In this document: in pieces, positions 41,340-54,300 of the stretch | How positions within the stretch are numbered: the first letter of the stretch is position 1 | Layout: every line of letters starts with the position of its first letter | Assembly: GCF_031877795.1 (NCBI RefSeq) | Contig: NC_133939.1 | Location: forward strand, 9,591,698-9,655,697 | From: Strix aluco | Lineage: Eukaryota; Chordata; Aves; Strigiformes; Strigidae | Length of the DNA stretch: 64,000 bases | Direction: 5' to 3' | Program-made: the position numbers and the translations under genes | Notes under the pieces: generated by a model | Seen by the model: the letters and a program-made list of their open reading frames with translations, nothing else | The model's database searches: none | Told to the model about the DNA's origin: nothing

Positions 41340-41770
41340 CAGAAGAAAGCTTGTATAAAGACTGTGCAGCCCTTTGATGCGGTGCTGCAGGGCAGCCTGG
41401 AGCGCCTCTCAGCTCTGGCACCTGGGCACCCACCCAGCGGCACCTGCCCTGAAGCGGGAAGACAGAGCCACGCACCCTCCTTCAGCCCAGCAGGCCCGGC
41501 CCAGGCGGCTGCCACCACCAGCCCCAGCAGGGCCGCTGCCCGGCGGTCTGGACATAAGCAAGTGGTAACTGCAGAGATGCTTTAACATTCAGCGGGTGCC
41601 AATACCTGGCGTTCGCACCGGGTGCCAAGCCCTGGGTCGGCCATGCCCCCGCCGCAGCTCCGATTCCCAGTTGCGAGGCATTTCCTGCGCTGGAGCTCGG
41701 GGACAGGGAACTGGGATGAAGGTGGCACAGCAGCATGCCGGCAACAAAATGGGCCGCTGCAAAGAGGTTG
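41340..41770. other. CpG-rich cluster within the SPSB4 last intron
   Basis: About twenty CpGs fall within roughly 430 bases, in an otherwise CpG-poor intron, and G+C rises sharply. A 9-base direct repeat, GGGTGCCAA, occurs at 41594-41602 and 41620-41628. Overlapping open frames of 63-136 codons on both strands match nothing known and probably reflect the lack of AT-rich stops. The block resembles a small CpG island, so it might be an enhancer or alternative promoter, about 2.7 kb from the terminal exon. It could equally be a relic of a GC-rich repeat. Confidence 0.5.
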
Positions 41771-42817
41771 CTCATCATCTGCTGTAAGGGCTGAACTATC
41801 TCCTTCACACACATGCAAACACCAAAAGTGCTTCAGGTTTTTAGGAAATTCAGTCAGAAATAAAAGTATCACAAGTAACTCAGTCCTTCTGGAAAGGAAA
41901 AGTTTGACCATCCTGAGTATCTATTGCTATGCATCCCACCTAAAACACACACACAGACTTGATGTATCCAAAGCACTCAGCAACACATTCAAACGTTCAA
42001 AACAGTACTTCCAAAATGTTATTTTCATTTGAGGTCATACAAATAATGATGAGAAGGAATAGTCTAATAATGAAAGAGAGAGGAAGATGAATATTCTGAA
42101 GCCACATGGTTAGCTGCAAGTCTGGCTACTGAAAAAGTCTTTCTTTCACAACGTTAAACACCTACCTTTGAAAAACTTTTAAATTCAGGGATATTAACTG
42201 ATTGTCAGAACATCTCACTACTTAGTATACCCAACATGCATTATAAGTGTTGTATTTTTAGAGTAACCCACAATGGAATGGAACTGGGGCAGTGAAGAAC
42301 ACGAACCCACCACTTTGCTGAAGTTATGTGAACTCCAGTAATGTTCTTGCCATTAGAAAAAGGAAGAATGAATTGCTGAGCAGGAATGCAAAATTGTAAA
42401 GAAAACATGATTCACAAGAATGGCTCTTTGTACTGAATTCCCAACCAGGCTAAGAAATTCAAAGCGAGACACTCCAGGGCAAGGGAGCAAGCTTTGCACA
42501 GGAAACCCAGCGCTTCCTCTCAGGCTCCAGCAGAGCTCAGAGAGAAAAGTGCAGCTACAGCTTGTTGGGTAACACACGCACTGAGCCTCGGGCCAGCTCC
42601 CGTCGCCATCCTGAACGTACTGTAAGGAATCGTCTTCTCATTTAAGGTTTACTATGAAACCTCTCCTCCCAAAGGTAGCTCCTCATAACTGCCACACTAC
42701 AGAGAACTATTTTTCAAGACAAAGAAAATCAGTGAAGAAATAATACTGCTTAATCTATGTGTCAGAGTTTAATTCCCATGTCTCCCAATTTTGTACCAGT
42801 GGTTTACAAGGCAGCTC

Positions 42818-42873
42818 ATAAAAACAAACAAACAAAACCCAACCAAAAAACCAACAAAACCCCAATAAAACTA
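42818..42873 (-). repeat. A/C-rich simple tract (CAAA/CCAA type)
   Basis: An interrupted run of caaa, aaccc and ccaaaa units with essentially no G or T. On the SPSB4 strand it reads as a G/T-rich tract. It sits 1 kb from a second tract of the same kind. Confidence 0.7.
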
Positions 42874-43084
42874 AGAAACAGACCTTTGCTTCCACTCCTT
42901 CTCAGAGGTGTATCTACAACAGGCCCACCTGGGTCACAGTACAGGGTACTCTGTCACAAACCACCCTCTCCCCACACTACAGTCCCACGCACGCCTACAC
43001 CTGAACCCCTGGGAGCGGGGGTAAGGCACAGACAGTAACAGCTGCTCTTCTCATGCAGAGCTGCATTTCACCGAGCGGTGTACA

Positions 43085-43222
43085 AAATAGCTTAAATAGC
43101 TATTTAACATAATAGCTAAGAGCTTAAAAATAGCTTAAATAGCTATTCAATAAATTAATTAAATCAATTAAATAAAAATAGCTATTTAGTAGCTATGCAG
43201 CTATTAATAACACAAAATAGCT
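43085..43222. repeat. Palindromic AATAGCT/AGCTATT array
   Basis: The pentamer TAGCT or its complement AGCTA recurs about nine times in under 140 bases at irregular spacing. It includes a perfect 16-base palindrome TTAAATAGCTATTTAA (43092-43107) and a second palindrome AAATAGCTATTT (43176-43187), separated by TTAATT-type sequence. The units alternate orientation rather than forming a clean tandem array. This suggests local inverted duplication or a self-complementary microsatellite. Confidence 0.85.
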
Positions 43223-43929
43223 GTGTTTATATATATAGATATATTCGTTCTAATGGTATCACTGACGGTTTAAGAACAAAGGCAAAGAAGCATTTGTAAC
43301 CAGAAACAACTATGTGCTTGTGAGCATTTCTCCAATAAATATGCATCTGCGATGGCAATTTGCACATCATTACCAGCTGAAAAGTTCATTTCGTTTTGGC
43401 AACCTGGAGTTATTTAACAATCTGGCACTCCAACAAGACTGCCTCATCTTTGTAAACAGGCTTTTATAGTTGAGATACTAAAGTCATTTAGCATCCAGTA
43501 ACACTAAATGTTATTAACTGCAATGTTACATAAGGCTCAGACAAAAGAGCAGCTTTGAGCACACAACAGTTATATACCAAATGGCAGTACTCATTTTTTA
43601 AAAGAAATTTTTAAAGCTGTAACAGCACATAATGTTTGTGGCTTTCATTAATCTATGGAGAACATATTTTTATCTCATTTTATAACATCAAAGTTGTCTG
43701 GGGGAAAAAAAACCCCACAAAGCAAAATTAAAGGTGACTGAAAAACAAAGGAAGTTATTGTGAGAATTGTCATCACCAAAAACTAAGAATTTTTAGTTAT
43801 TTTATAGGTTTAAGATACCAAAATATCTTACATGTTTTGCCTTGAACTTATTAAAAAGCACGTATATTCAGTGATCCATGTTACTGTTTTCAACTGCTGT
43901 AAGGTATCTTTAAAGTCAGATAAAAAAAT

Positions 43930-44005
43930 AAAAAAAAAAAAACCACCACAAACAGAACCCAAAACCAACAAAAAGAACCCCCAAAAACCAAACCACCAAA
44001 ATCCC
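43930..44005 (-). repeat. A13 run plus A/C-rich tract; G/T-rich on the gene strand
   Basis: A run of 13 A residues (43930-43942) continues into 60 bases made almost only of A and C (aaccaccaca, ccaaaacc, cccccaaaaacc). On the minus strand, which is the sense strand of the SPSB4 intron, this reads as repeated GG, GGG and GGGGG runs separated by T-rich loops, a possible G-quadruplex in the transcript. It directly abuts the CpG cluster at 44.04 kb. Confidence 0.7.
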
Positions 44006-44039
44006 CTGCAGTGTTTCGAGACAGAGATGCAAAGGCACC

Positions 44040-44200
44040 CCATTAAAGGCGCGGGTGCCGTCTCCCCAGCCGTGCCGTGCCTGTGCATTAACGAGGCCGC
44101 GGTGGCACCCCCAGCCTTGCCCCAGAACGCCCCTCGCCTGGCAGCGCAGCCGGGTGAAGCAGCACCACCTCAAGAACGGGTAAAGGTAACCTCTTGCAAA
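44040..44200. other. Short CpG-dense cluster
   Basis: About thirteen CpGs occur in 160 bases, beginning with GGCGCGGG and including GGCCGCGG (a SacII-type site). The flanks are AT-rich. Open frames run through it on both strands, without recognisable domains. It may be a regulatory CpG cluster or part of an old GC-rich repeat; nothing distinguishes these. Confidence 0.45.
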
Positions 44201-47200
44201 AGTAGCATGTGAGCACAGAGGAGTCCTGGAAACTGCGTGATGCCTCATTGGGCAGAAGGTTTTCTATACGTTACATACTTGGTGGCTATTGCCCCGTGCC
44301 CCTTGCTGCCCTCTCCTCTTTGCCACCACTAAGTCAGCATCACTCAGGTTCCTGCCCTGCACTTCTCTTCACTGCTCAATTGTAATCTCATACTTTGCCA
44401 CAATCAACGATCATCATCATCTTCAGAGGGATCACGTCCCCAGAAGATTAACCCTTTGTCACGGAAAGGGGATCCAATATGAGATGACAGACTGTCCCTG
44501 TTCTGGTGGGCCTCCCGTAAACCAGGCGGGCAGGGAAAGCTCTCTCCGCAGCTTGTCACCACTCTGGTACCTGACACCTACCTATTCCAACAGACAATCC
44601 TCTGTCCCCCATCAGGGCACCCGAGTGCCCACCACTCCAGACTGCAGCACCTTGGGGGTTTTATTAATCCTTTGTCTTGAATTTTCCTCCTTCCTCCAGG
44701 TACTAATACAGGAATTTGTAACTACCATTTAATTATCACATACAATAAACATACAAATATATGTAAGCCAGCAGTTTTCCTTCCAACCTTTCTGCCAAAG
44801 CTTAATTATTGTTTTAATTTTACACAGTACAGGCCAAATTCTTTTCCCCACATAATAAGGTACATAAATACACCCCCTGTGACATATTTATGGCTTCCCC
44901 AATGCAACTGATGGAAAATTTGAGTCGTGTTCCTTCAATGGCACAATCTAGAGAAATGAAATTGCAAATAATATATTAAAGAACACAGGCTATGACCAGT
45001 CATAAAAAATGCTAATAAATCTCCTAACAGCAATGAAAATGCAGTCAAAGGATAACAGGATAAAAGAAATCACTTATCTATTTTTCCCACAGATGTCTTT
45101 AAGCCCTGCAGCCTAACCCAGCAAACCATACAAACAAAGCACCTTAGAACATCACACTTTAATTACAGCAGAGGCGATCCAGAGCACCGCTCTCAAGAAT
45201 TCTGTAATTCAAAAGGGAACACTGTGGTTTTTCAAAAGAGCATTGTCATTTTTGTCTAACTCCCATGTTTATCCATGCGAGAGCAGTGGGCCCTGGCAGG
45301 CCACTACCAAACTTATGCTGGCTTTTGGAGCTACAAAGTTCCAAACTCACCGTTAGCAGCTGATGCTGTTACCGCAGGCAGAGCACCCGCACACCCTCCT
45401 TCAGCCCCTCCGACATCGCGCTCCCACCCATGCAGCTTGTTCGCATACAGCTGGAAGCTATCACGCTCACTTCTTCAAAAGCATAACAGTGGCAGATGGT
45501 GAGATTTTTTTGTTATCAGTCAAGGCTGATAAACAGCCACTGTCTCCAGCAGTTGTCTACTAGAACAAATAAAGCTTTATGTTGTACCACATCAGCACCT
45601 TGCTTTTAGCAGACAGGGTAGGGAAGTAAAACTACAAAAATATCCCAAACACCCCCCTCTATCTGAGCTAACCCACATCCCACAAAAATTTGGTACTTGA
45701 AATTAAGTATGTTAAAGGGAGAAAGGAAGGCAAGGAAGCTTGAATAGAGGGAAGGACTCAGGGGTAAACCTCCCTGCTCCTCCTCTGCATGTCTACGGCT
45801 GGGCAGGGAGGATTGTTTTACAGATACCTTTGGCTTTTAAGTGTTAAATGCAGTTAAACACAGTTTAAAACTTCAATCAGGCATCATTTAGCAGCAGTAA
45901 GCTGAAAAATCAGCAATGAACAAGCAAATATTCTGCAGCATCATTTGTTTTCAGTTAATGCTCTCCAGCTGTGCTTTCTTGAGAGGAAAAGAGTTGAAAA
46001 GCAGAACAGAATGAAAACAAACCAATCCCAAAAGCCAGTGGCCTCTTGTTAGGGGTTCGTTTGATCACAAGTACCTATCTCCTTGCAACTTTTTCTGCAT
46101 TTCAGCGTTTGCAATCTCCTTGATGAAGAAAATACAAGACTTAGCAACTGGTCCCGACTCATAAGCACCAGAGCACATGCCTAAATCCAATGAATACAAC
46201 ACAAGCTTAAAATTTATTCTTAAGGATTTAAATTTAGTAGACTTAAGCATATGCCTAAACACTTTTTTGAATTATATTGGATATAGGAGTGTTCTTCCTA
46301 GAAAAGTAATTTGTCTGTGTACATTTGTAGGAAGGCTGTATATAAAGAGTCATATACATATGCATCTGTAGACACCCTCTTCTGAGGGGCTCAATGTCCT
46401 CTACAGCTCTTACCATCTACGTGGGTTTATGATCCACCTAAAAAGAGCTCTAGATCAAGCACATTTAATATGTAGAACAGGAACAATACAAAGTCTGGCC
46501 CAGGCCAAATCTACAAGTAAACTTCATCATGGAAACTCTCCTGAAAACCTTAATTTCCTGAATTACAACAGCTAATTTAAATGGACATATGCATCATAAT
46601 AATTCAATTTCCAGTAACAGAAAAAAAATCACAGGTATGATTCATATTTGAAAACATTTTAGCAATTTCTCCAATTTACTGATTACTAATTGTACTGCTC
46701 TACATAATTCAGAAGCCGCAAAATGGAGCCAGATAATAATGAATTTTACCAGCAAACAAGTGGCTTCTTTAAAAAGGAGCAAAGCCCTGTAATAAGCTGG
46801 TTTTGCTACAGCTTGATAGATTTGCATGCTGCCAGAGAGCAAAAATGGTGGCCACTTCCCTTCTGAAAGAGGAAGCGCACGTATGATTTCATTCCCTGAA
46901 ATGCAAATAGGAAGGATGAGCCAGAAAGATTTGTTTTCTGGCCTTGATTTGCTTCTTCTCCTCCTCCCCATAAATACTTCCACACTAAACAACTCTTCAC
47001 TTTGTTCTTGAACACAGTAGAAAGGTAAATTGAGACAGTTACTTCAGTGATGATCCAAATGTTCTGTGGTAGAAAAGACACATAACATAAATACACAGTC
47101 TTTAAAACCAACAAAAAAAAAAAATGAAGTGCTTGGAGTTAGAGATGAGCCTAAGATACAACCACTGACTCCTTAGCTGCTCTCAGCTCAAACTTCGCCA

Positions 47201-50200
47201 AGTTTAACATGTTGGGAATGAGGATTTGCCTTAGATTAATCTCTGATGTATACTTTATAGCTTTTGCTCTTAGAAACACATTTATCACCATTAAATTCAG
47301 CTTGTGTGCCAGGCCATAAAGAGGGAAGTTAAAATATATCAAGGTGAGAGAAGATTAAAGCTTGGATGAGAATTTCACTGAGTAGATGCATTGGAGTTCA
47401 AAGACAATGTTGTTCAGGGGTTATGGACAGATTTACAGGCAAAGTAATAACAGAGAAAGTTGAAGGAAAGTTCAGGTTTCAAGGACGAACCATCGCAGAC
47501 AACTATTGTAACAGGAGTTCACACACTGCAAACTATATGCAACATGACGACTGAAATATGCTGAAACAATTCCTTGCATTTTATCTCTTCATGAAATGTG
47601 CTTCAGAAATGGGCATATAAAATACCGATGTACTGGCACACACCTTAACAACCTTTATGGCTGTGAACAAGTCTTTATTGCTTGGGGGGGGCAGGGATCA
47701 GGATGAGACTTTAGGTGAATCTTTTCCTATCCCTCAATTCATCGGCACATTTCTGCCTTAATAGTATTACAGCAGATGATGAGATTTCTCGGTGGGAAAC
47801 CTAATCATACTGATTAAAATATTCTAAACTTCAAAATTACAAGTTTTCACAGCTGTTCTTAGGCACATTTTTATTTTGGGTTAAGCTAATGAAGTCCCCC
47901 TTTTTGAGAGAGAATGAATGTATGAAAGGGAGGCATGCAAAAGGACAAAATGTTGGAACTGCATGCTGACTGCCCCATCTGCCCTTCTCCCACTGGCCTA
48001 TTTTATCTACCTGTTGCATTTCGTATGGCATATTAATTGTGTGGGACAATGAAGTACACCCTGTCATCTTTTCTTGTACTGTGCCCAGCATGCTGGAGCC
48101 TCACAAGAATTTCTAAATACTACCCTACTAAAATAAAACATGCACATTCAAGATTTCCATTGCTTACAACTCATATTTTCTCAGCTGGAACCTATCACAG
48201 TAGTTTTCTGTATGGATGTTTAGTATTATACTAAATAATAAAGTCATTTAGTCAGCAATTAAATTGATTCAAAGCATCTTCTGCATCACACTGCACCACA
48301 TTGCAGCTTTTTTCAAAGTTTCACCATATTGACCAGGCAACAGAACTGATGACTCTCCTACTTAAATTAATACAAATTGTGCTGATTTGTTTAAGACAAT
48401 TAATATTTGACTACATTCCTCATATCATTGTTACACGACATTTTCCTCAACTGCTTCAATTTAAATCACCCAGAGGCTCCAACATATGCAGATTTCCTCA
48501 AACCAAGCAAAAAAATGGCAGCAGCTTGTCATTTAAATTTTAATGGAATTGTATAGAAGCTGATGAGCTCTAGGGGAGATCTACAAACAACAGACCTGAC
48601 ACATCACTTTGTTACTCTAGTTTTGATACTAATAGAATTATACCGGAATAAATCTGGAACAATGAAGTTGCAATTAGGCTCAATATAATGAATTTGATCC
48701 CATTGGTTTAGTACCATTTATATTTTTGATTTCTTGAGAGTGATTTTTTTATGAAGTACCATAACCTTTATCAGCAGCAAATGGGTACTGGAGACAATCT
48801 GAATTATTTTCATACTGAATTTATGATTCATCATCGTTCCTGGTATGCAAATACAGCTGATGCTCTCTGAAGACATTTCTAAAGCATTCATTTGGAACAC
48901 AAATGCACTCTCCTATTACCGGTAGAGCACAGAGGGCTGCCCTTACTCACCATTGCTCAGCTTGTCTCATCACAAGTTCCTGTTATCATCTTTCAACCTT
49001 GGCAAAGCTCTGAGATTTCACCCTGCTGTGCCACTGCCCACAGCTGGCACTCCTGCCATGTTGCCTTACAGATCATCTGGTCATTTTGTGAGAGAGTGTG
49101 GAAAGATGATTTCCGCATTATGCATTCCTACAGCCACTGTATGTGATGTGTTATCATACCCCGTGTCTCTGAAGCACCAGCATAAAACCCACTGATGGGA
49201 AGGGAGAGGTGAGGGTGTAGGTGTGCTAGGGAGAATGGCTTGCCACTAAAGTGACTTCTCCTGTTCCTGTGTGCATGGCAGGGATCCAACAGGACAACAA
49301 ACATTAAGACACACACACCCCCTCCCGCCCTGGAATTTCACATGGGATTACTAGAATCTGATAGCTAACTCATGTTTTGCTCACACTGAATTTCTCCACT
49401 TCCAGGGCAGCATCCCTGGGAAGAACTTTCCAGTACTTGGTCCTCCTGGATACATGGACAGTAGGAGCCCTCTCCGAGCTGTCTTCTCTGGCCTGAACAG
49501 CTGAAAGAGGAGGTGACAGCTGTGGTGGAACCTGATGACATTCTCCATTCATCCATCATCTTACTCCTCACAACACTGCTTAATATACTTGGAGAACTAG
49601 GCCTGCAGCAGCACACCACTCCTGGCTTCTTTCCCGTCTTCCCCCAGTTCACCAGATCCAGCTAACACATTTTCTCTGGATCTCTCAAACTACACACAAC
49701 AAGTCTTACCCCAGTGGTGCTCGCTTGCTGTTCCAATTAATTCAGACATAAAGGGAAGGGCAGAAAGAAGCAAGCAGGGGTGCTTTTACCCCAGCCCTCC
49801 CCTCCTCACACACCTCCCAGCTTCACACTTGGTCCTTCTGTCCTCGTGCTTTCTGTTATCCACTCGCGGTGGTTTTATAACCACCATCTGCACAGGACAT
49901 CATTGATGTCCAACAAGATGAGGAGAAAACCAAGTGCTGCTGAACCACCGAGTACTGTGACTATGCTCTGGAAGGAACTATAAAACACCACGAAGGGTCT
50001 GGGTTTATTGCTTCTCACTGACTCATTATCAAATATGCTTTGTCTATAACCAGCCTTTTCCAGCTCTCTCTGCCCCAGCTGCCAGCTGGCTAATGCAGTT
50101 GCACAGGTGTAAATGAAAGCATCATTTGGCCTGCAGAAAAGCTATTATGAACAAAGATTTGTCTAGATTTTCAGATACCAAAGTCAATCTATAAGGCTGG

Positions 50201-50440
50201 CAATTAAAAAATTGCATCTGGGAACAACAAAGCAAAGGTGAGCAATTCACTCACCTGTTTAAGTACTTGGACGCCTTATTTCTGTAGGAAAGGGAATCCC
50301 ATCAACTCACTAGTACAGCTGATTTCAAATAAAAAACTAGAATGAAAGAAATTGATATGTACTACAATACTTATAACAATTTCTATGTGTTTGTGCTTTC
50401 AGATTCCTGAAGAGATTCAGGTAGTAGCTTGAAGCACTTA
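44201..50440. other. Intronic DNA, nothing recognised
   Basis: Mixed composition, with slightly GC-richer patches near 44300-44670, 45280-45480 and 49000-49650, and AT-rich sequence elsewhere. A G8 run lies near 47684-47691. The longest open frame (44289-44732 on the plus strand, 147 codons) has no recognisable domain, signal peptide or splice context and is treated as chance. Confidence 0.55.
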
Positions 50441-50454
50441 GCTAAGTACTATAT

Positions 50455-50504
50455 GCACGTGTGTGTATATACACGTGTTTGTGTGTGTGTATATATATAT
50501 AAAA
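50455..50504. repeat. TG/TA compound microsatellite
   Basis: An interrupted alternating repeat: a cacgtgtgtgtatatacacgtg section containing two CACGTG-like palindromic steps, then TG repeats, then TA repeats. Alternating purine-pyrimidine sequence of this kind can form Z-DNA or cruciforms. Confidence 0.85.
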
Positions 50505-51349
50505 ACCACATACATGCACAAGAACGTAAAAAGGAATGAATATGAGGGAAACATCTGAACCACCCTCTCCTTCCTACACACATACTTTACTTATTTATTT
50601 CAGTGGCAGTAACACACCATGGAGTTTAGTGACACAAAATAGCTGTTACTATTTGATTTTAGATTTAAACAAAGGGAAATAGACAATTGCAGCTATGACC
50701 TGGAATTAATATTATTCTACTTATATTAATAATGCTGTGATTAATAGCACATACAAAATATTTCTATAATTCTACCATATGGACAGACGTACAATAATTT
50801 CTTAGTACAAAATATAATTTCAGTATGGATTTAGCTACAAGAGGATACATTTTCTTATCTAGGCTTTGGTAAATATGCAGGTTAAGGTTTTCAAGAATAA
50901 GTGTGTTTATGCAAGCCCATACTTCGATACTGCAATAAATGACTTGATTCATTGCAGTGTCAAGCAGGCAGCAGAGCTTAGTGAAGACAATGAGGCCATT
51001 TCCAGCCCCCCAAAAAAAGGGATGGCATTTTTTGCCAACTTTTTCTTTGATATTTTATTTACTGATTGGGATATGACAGTTTCAAAATTACATATTAAGT
51101 TCTTTAATGGGAAGAACTGTGGAATTTTGGAGTTTTTTTGTTTCTTTGGTTTTTTGTTTTTAATTAGTGAAATATCAGTTTGATGCTAAATTTCCATTAT
51201 GTTTTAATACATTCTGGACAGACTCCTTTACTATCAGCCTCATATTTTGAACACTAATTTTTATCTTTTTCTTAATGTGATTACAAAAACGAAAAAAGGT
51301 GAGAGACAAATATCAATCCTGTTTTATGCTTGTGTGGCATGTATAAATA

Positions 51350-51377
51350 TTTTTTTTTTTTTTAAAAAAAAAAAAAA
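51350..51377. repeat. Perfect T14A14 palindrome
   Basis: Fourteen T residues (51350-51363) are followed directly by fourteen A residues (51364-51377) without interruption. This is a 28-base perfect palindrome with no spacer. In RNA from either strand it would fold into a U-A hairpin. Confidence 0.95.
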
Positions 51378-54300
51378 CCTCCACTATGACTATTTTCTTT
51401 TCAACCAAATCTTCTGACCTATTAAACCATTTAAGTATGTCTTATTTTCTTCTCTTATCAGCCATCTCCTTCCCTTTCTTCTGTGCTCCCACACTCAAAG
51501 CAAACACTGTCACTCAGTGAACTGGGGTTTAAAAATGAAAAGCCCTTCTACCTGTGGGTCTGTAAACACCAGGCACAGTATATTTTGCCATTTTTTAACC
51601 TAAAATCTAGGTGACTTTGGTGCAACATATGAAATGTTAAATTATCAAACCAAATTCTTTAACTCAGTATTTAATCAAAAGTACCACTTCCCAAAATATT
51701 AAAACACATTCTGAATTACACACAGCACAAAGGAATGCTTCCCACCAAATTCTTTCTGCTCCCTGTTGACCCAGACTTTTTCACTCCACCAGCATTGTCA
51801 GCAAAGCCAAAGGGAATTTTGCCAGGGTAAATACTGTTAAGTGGGGGTCTCCCATCCATAGGTATTTCACTTTTCCCCTGTTGGCAGGTCAATCTGCCTG
51901 TAAAATGAAATGGATTTTTTTGTTCTTCCAAGTACTCACAGCTTTGAGATACACACTGACCCCTCAGGCATAAGAATATGCCCGTGTCATTTTGATGTCT
52001 TGGATATTTCTTAACTAATTAAGTTAATCATGTGAACAATGAGTAAAAAGCTACACACAGCTTTCCAAAATTGTCCTTCATATGGGTGGGAACAGCCACC
52101 CAGACCAGACTTCCTAGGGAGCAATCAATTTAACCCATCCTCTAAACCCATCACATTAGTTAGTTGTTTACTTTGGTTATGCTTTTACTCCTGTCCAGGA
52201 GGGGAGATCAAGACCTTGTGCTTGTTTTACATCTTACTCAACCATACACAGAACTGAAACTGCAACCCCCAATAAGCCTGTAGTCAAGCACCAGGGACAA
52301 GAAAACTTATGGGTTTAGGGTAACCTGACCCTCTCATGTATCCCACTTCCCAAAATGCTGACACTTGTCTTGCATCTCCTTCTTGTCCTTCCAAAAATCA
52401 GAAAAACTTCTTCAAAAAACAGGGTTAATAAATCAAGGAAGATGGTTTCCTTCAGAGTCGTGAGACAGAAGCAAACACCACCAAAGCAGAGACACAAAGA
52501 CCTGGGGCACCACAGCAATGAGAAACAGACCAACTTGATCCTCCCAAGAAAGCACTTCCAGCTCAAGAGACAATGAGGAGAGAGGGGCAGTGACCATGCC
52601 AAGTACTTCCCCGGGAACTCCAAAGTGCATCTCTTGTACGTGCTACTCACTCCGCAGATCCACACTGCTGGTGATGGAGGGGAGACCTGGGACCTCCCTC
52701 ACCTGCGCCTCCGGGTTTCCTTTGCAGACATTCCCAGGACTGCAGGCGGGGAGGGCATGCTCCCTCCCACCAATCCCCTGCCTGGGAAGACCAGGGAGAT
52801 CAGGGGGCTAAGGAAAACGTTACTAATCGACAAAGACAAAAGCACCTTGGGAGTGGTAAGCACTACACTAAGATCAGTGGAAAAATGTCAATGAACAAAG
52901 AAAAAAGAAAAATAAAGACTTCTTTCCTTTCTCTGTGTTACGGTTTACTGTACTGATTTCAATACAAACCTGCTTTACATCATCTCTGCTATTAATGACA
53001 TATTTGTATGTTGACGTCATGCACTTCGTGTTCTGAATGAAATCTTTTTATCGTATGTACTTTAATTTTATTTACTGATGCAAATTCAGAATTCCGGGGT
53101 TTGTATATTTGGGATCCTGGTATCAGTTGAAATATTCCTTTCACTGTCTCTAAGGTAACTTTCCAGCTCAGTAAAGAAGGGAAATATTTTCATATGATTT
53201 GCTTTATTGATATACCTTTCAAAGACAAAAGCAGGACTATGTATTCATCACTGCCTTTCTCTTGTTAGAGAACATCAATTAAAACTGACCTTCCAGGGTA
53301 TTCTTCCTTTTAAAACATCAAAGCCAGACAACAATTGTTCAAAACTCCTGCACCTCTCTCCCATACAGCTTTGAACAAGAACTTCTATGCTTGAGCAAAA
53401 GCAAACTTCATAGAGAGCAACTTGTATCACTGCTTGAAGATCTCACAGAAGAGCAAAAGTCGCCCTGCGGTGAAAGCAGACCACAGCCCTTGTGTCCGGA
53501 TTTCCAGTACGGACTAGCACTTGGCACACTGCGTTTGTAACCTTCCAGCACAATGTGAAGACAGGCCCAACAAAAACATTTCATCTACTCATTTCTTAGA
53601 TGCATCGCATTTTTCAGAAGACAGTTGTGCATAATACTTCTCATTTCATCAAATATCCATATGGATTTAGCAATTACCACTGACAGAAAAGGTCACAAAA
53701 TTTTGCCTGTTCCCAAACCGTCTGTTCCTCTTCTGTGCTCAGTGGTCACAGCAGGACTGAATCCTTGCTTTCAAGTACGTAAAGCTCAATTAATTTTATG
53801 TGCATTTTTCTTTATGGGCTTTGGCCAATTTTGATGAAAGATTTAGCTTGGTCCATTCAAACATGGATGTCTCACAAAAACTGATTCTCTTTGAGGCTAT
53901 TTAGAATATCCGAATGAAATCTCTCTTACTTTTGGGAAGCACTTTATGAAGACATCCTGGTTACAGAATTTTGTTAATGAAAGACCACTTTCAACAAGTC
54001 CTGAAATGAGAACACATTCCCAAATAATAGTGCATGGTCTAAGAAAGCCCACAAATCTAGAAAGTTCAAAAGGTTGAGTTGCCTGTTAATCACGAAATGA
54101 GAACATTGAACAGACCAAAGTTGTCTTCATATACAACTGCCACCTTCTGGCGACTACCATAGCTCTTTCAAAGGCCTGCTCTGAAATTTTGTGTCTGCAA
54201 ATTCTGTTCCTAAAAGTTCTTCACCTAACTTTTAAAAATATTTTTTTGCTTCATAACAGCAAGTTATTTCCTTTCTAAGGATAGTAATCTGCACAGACTT

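Noticed and set aside
41622..42032. 136-codon plus-strand open frame starting in the CpG cluster
   Set aside because: Its first half is CpG-rich and its second half is ordinary AT-rich sequence. Other open frames overlap on both strands. More likely a by-product of base composition.
44289..44732. 147-codon plus-strand open frame rich in Ser, Thr, Pro and Leu
   Set aside because: No recognisable family, no Kozak or splice support, and it lies antisense in a long intron. Such a length is unremarkable in stop-poor DNA.
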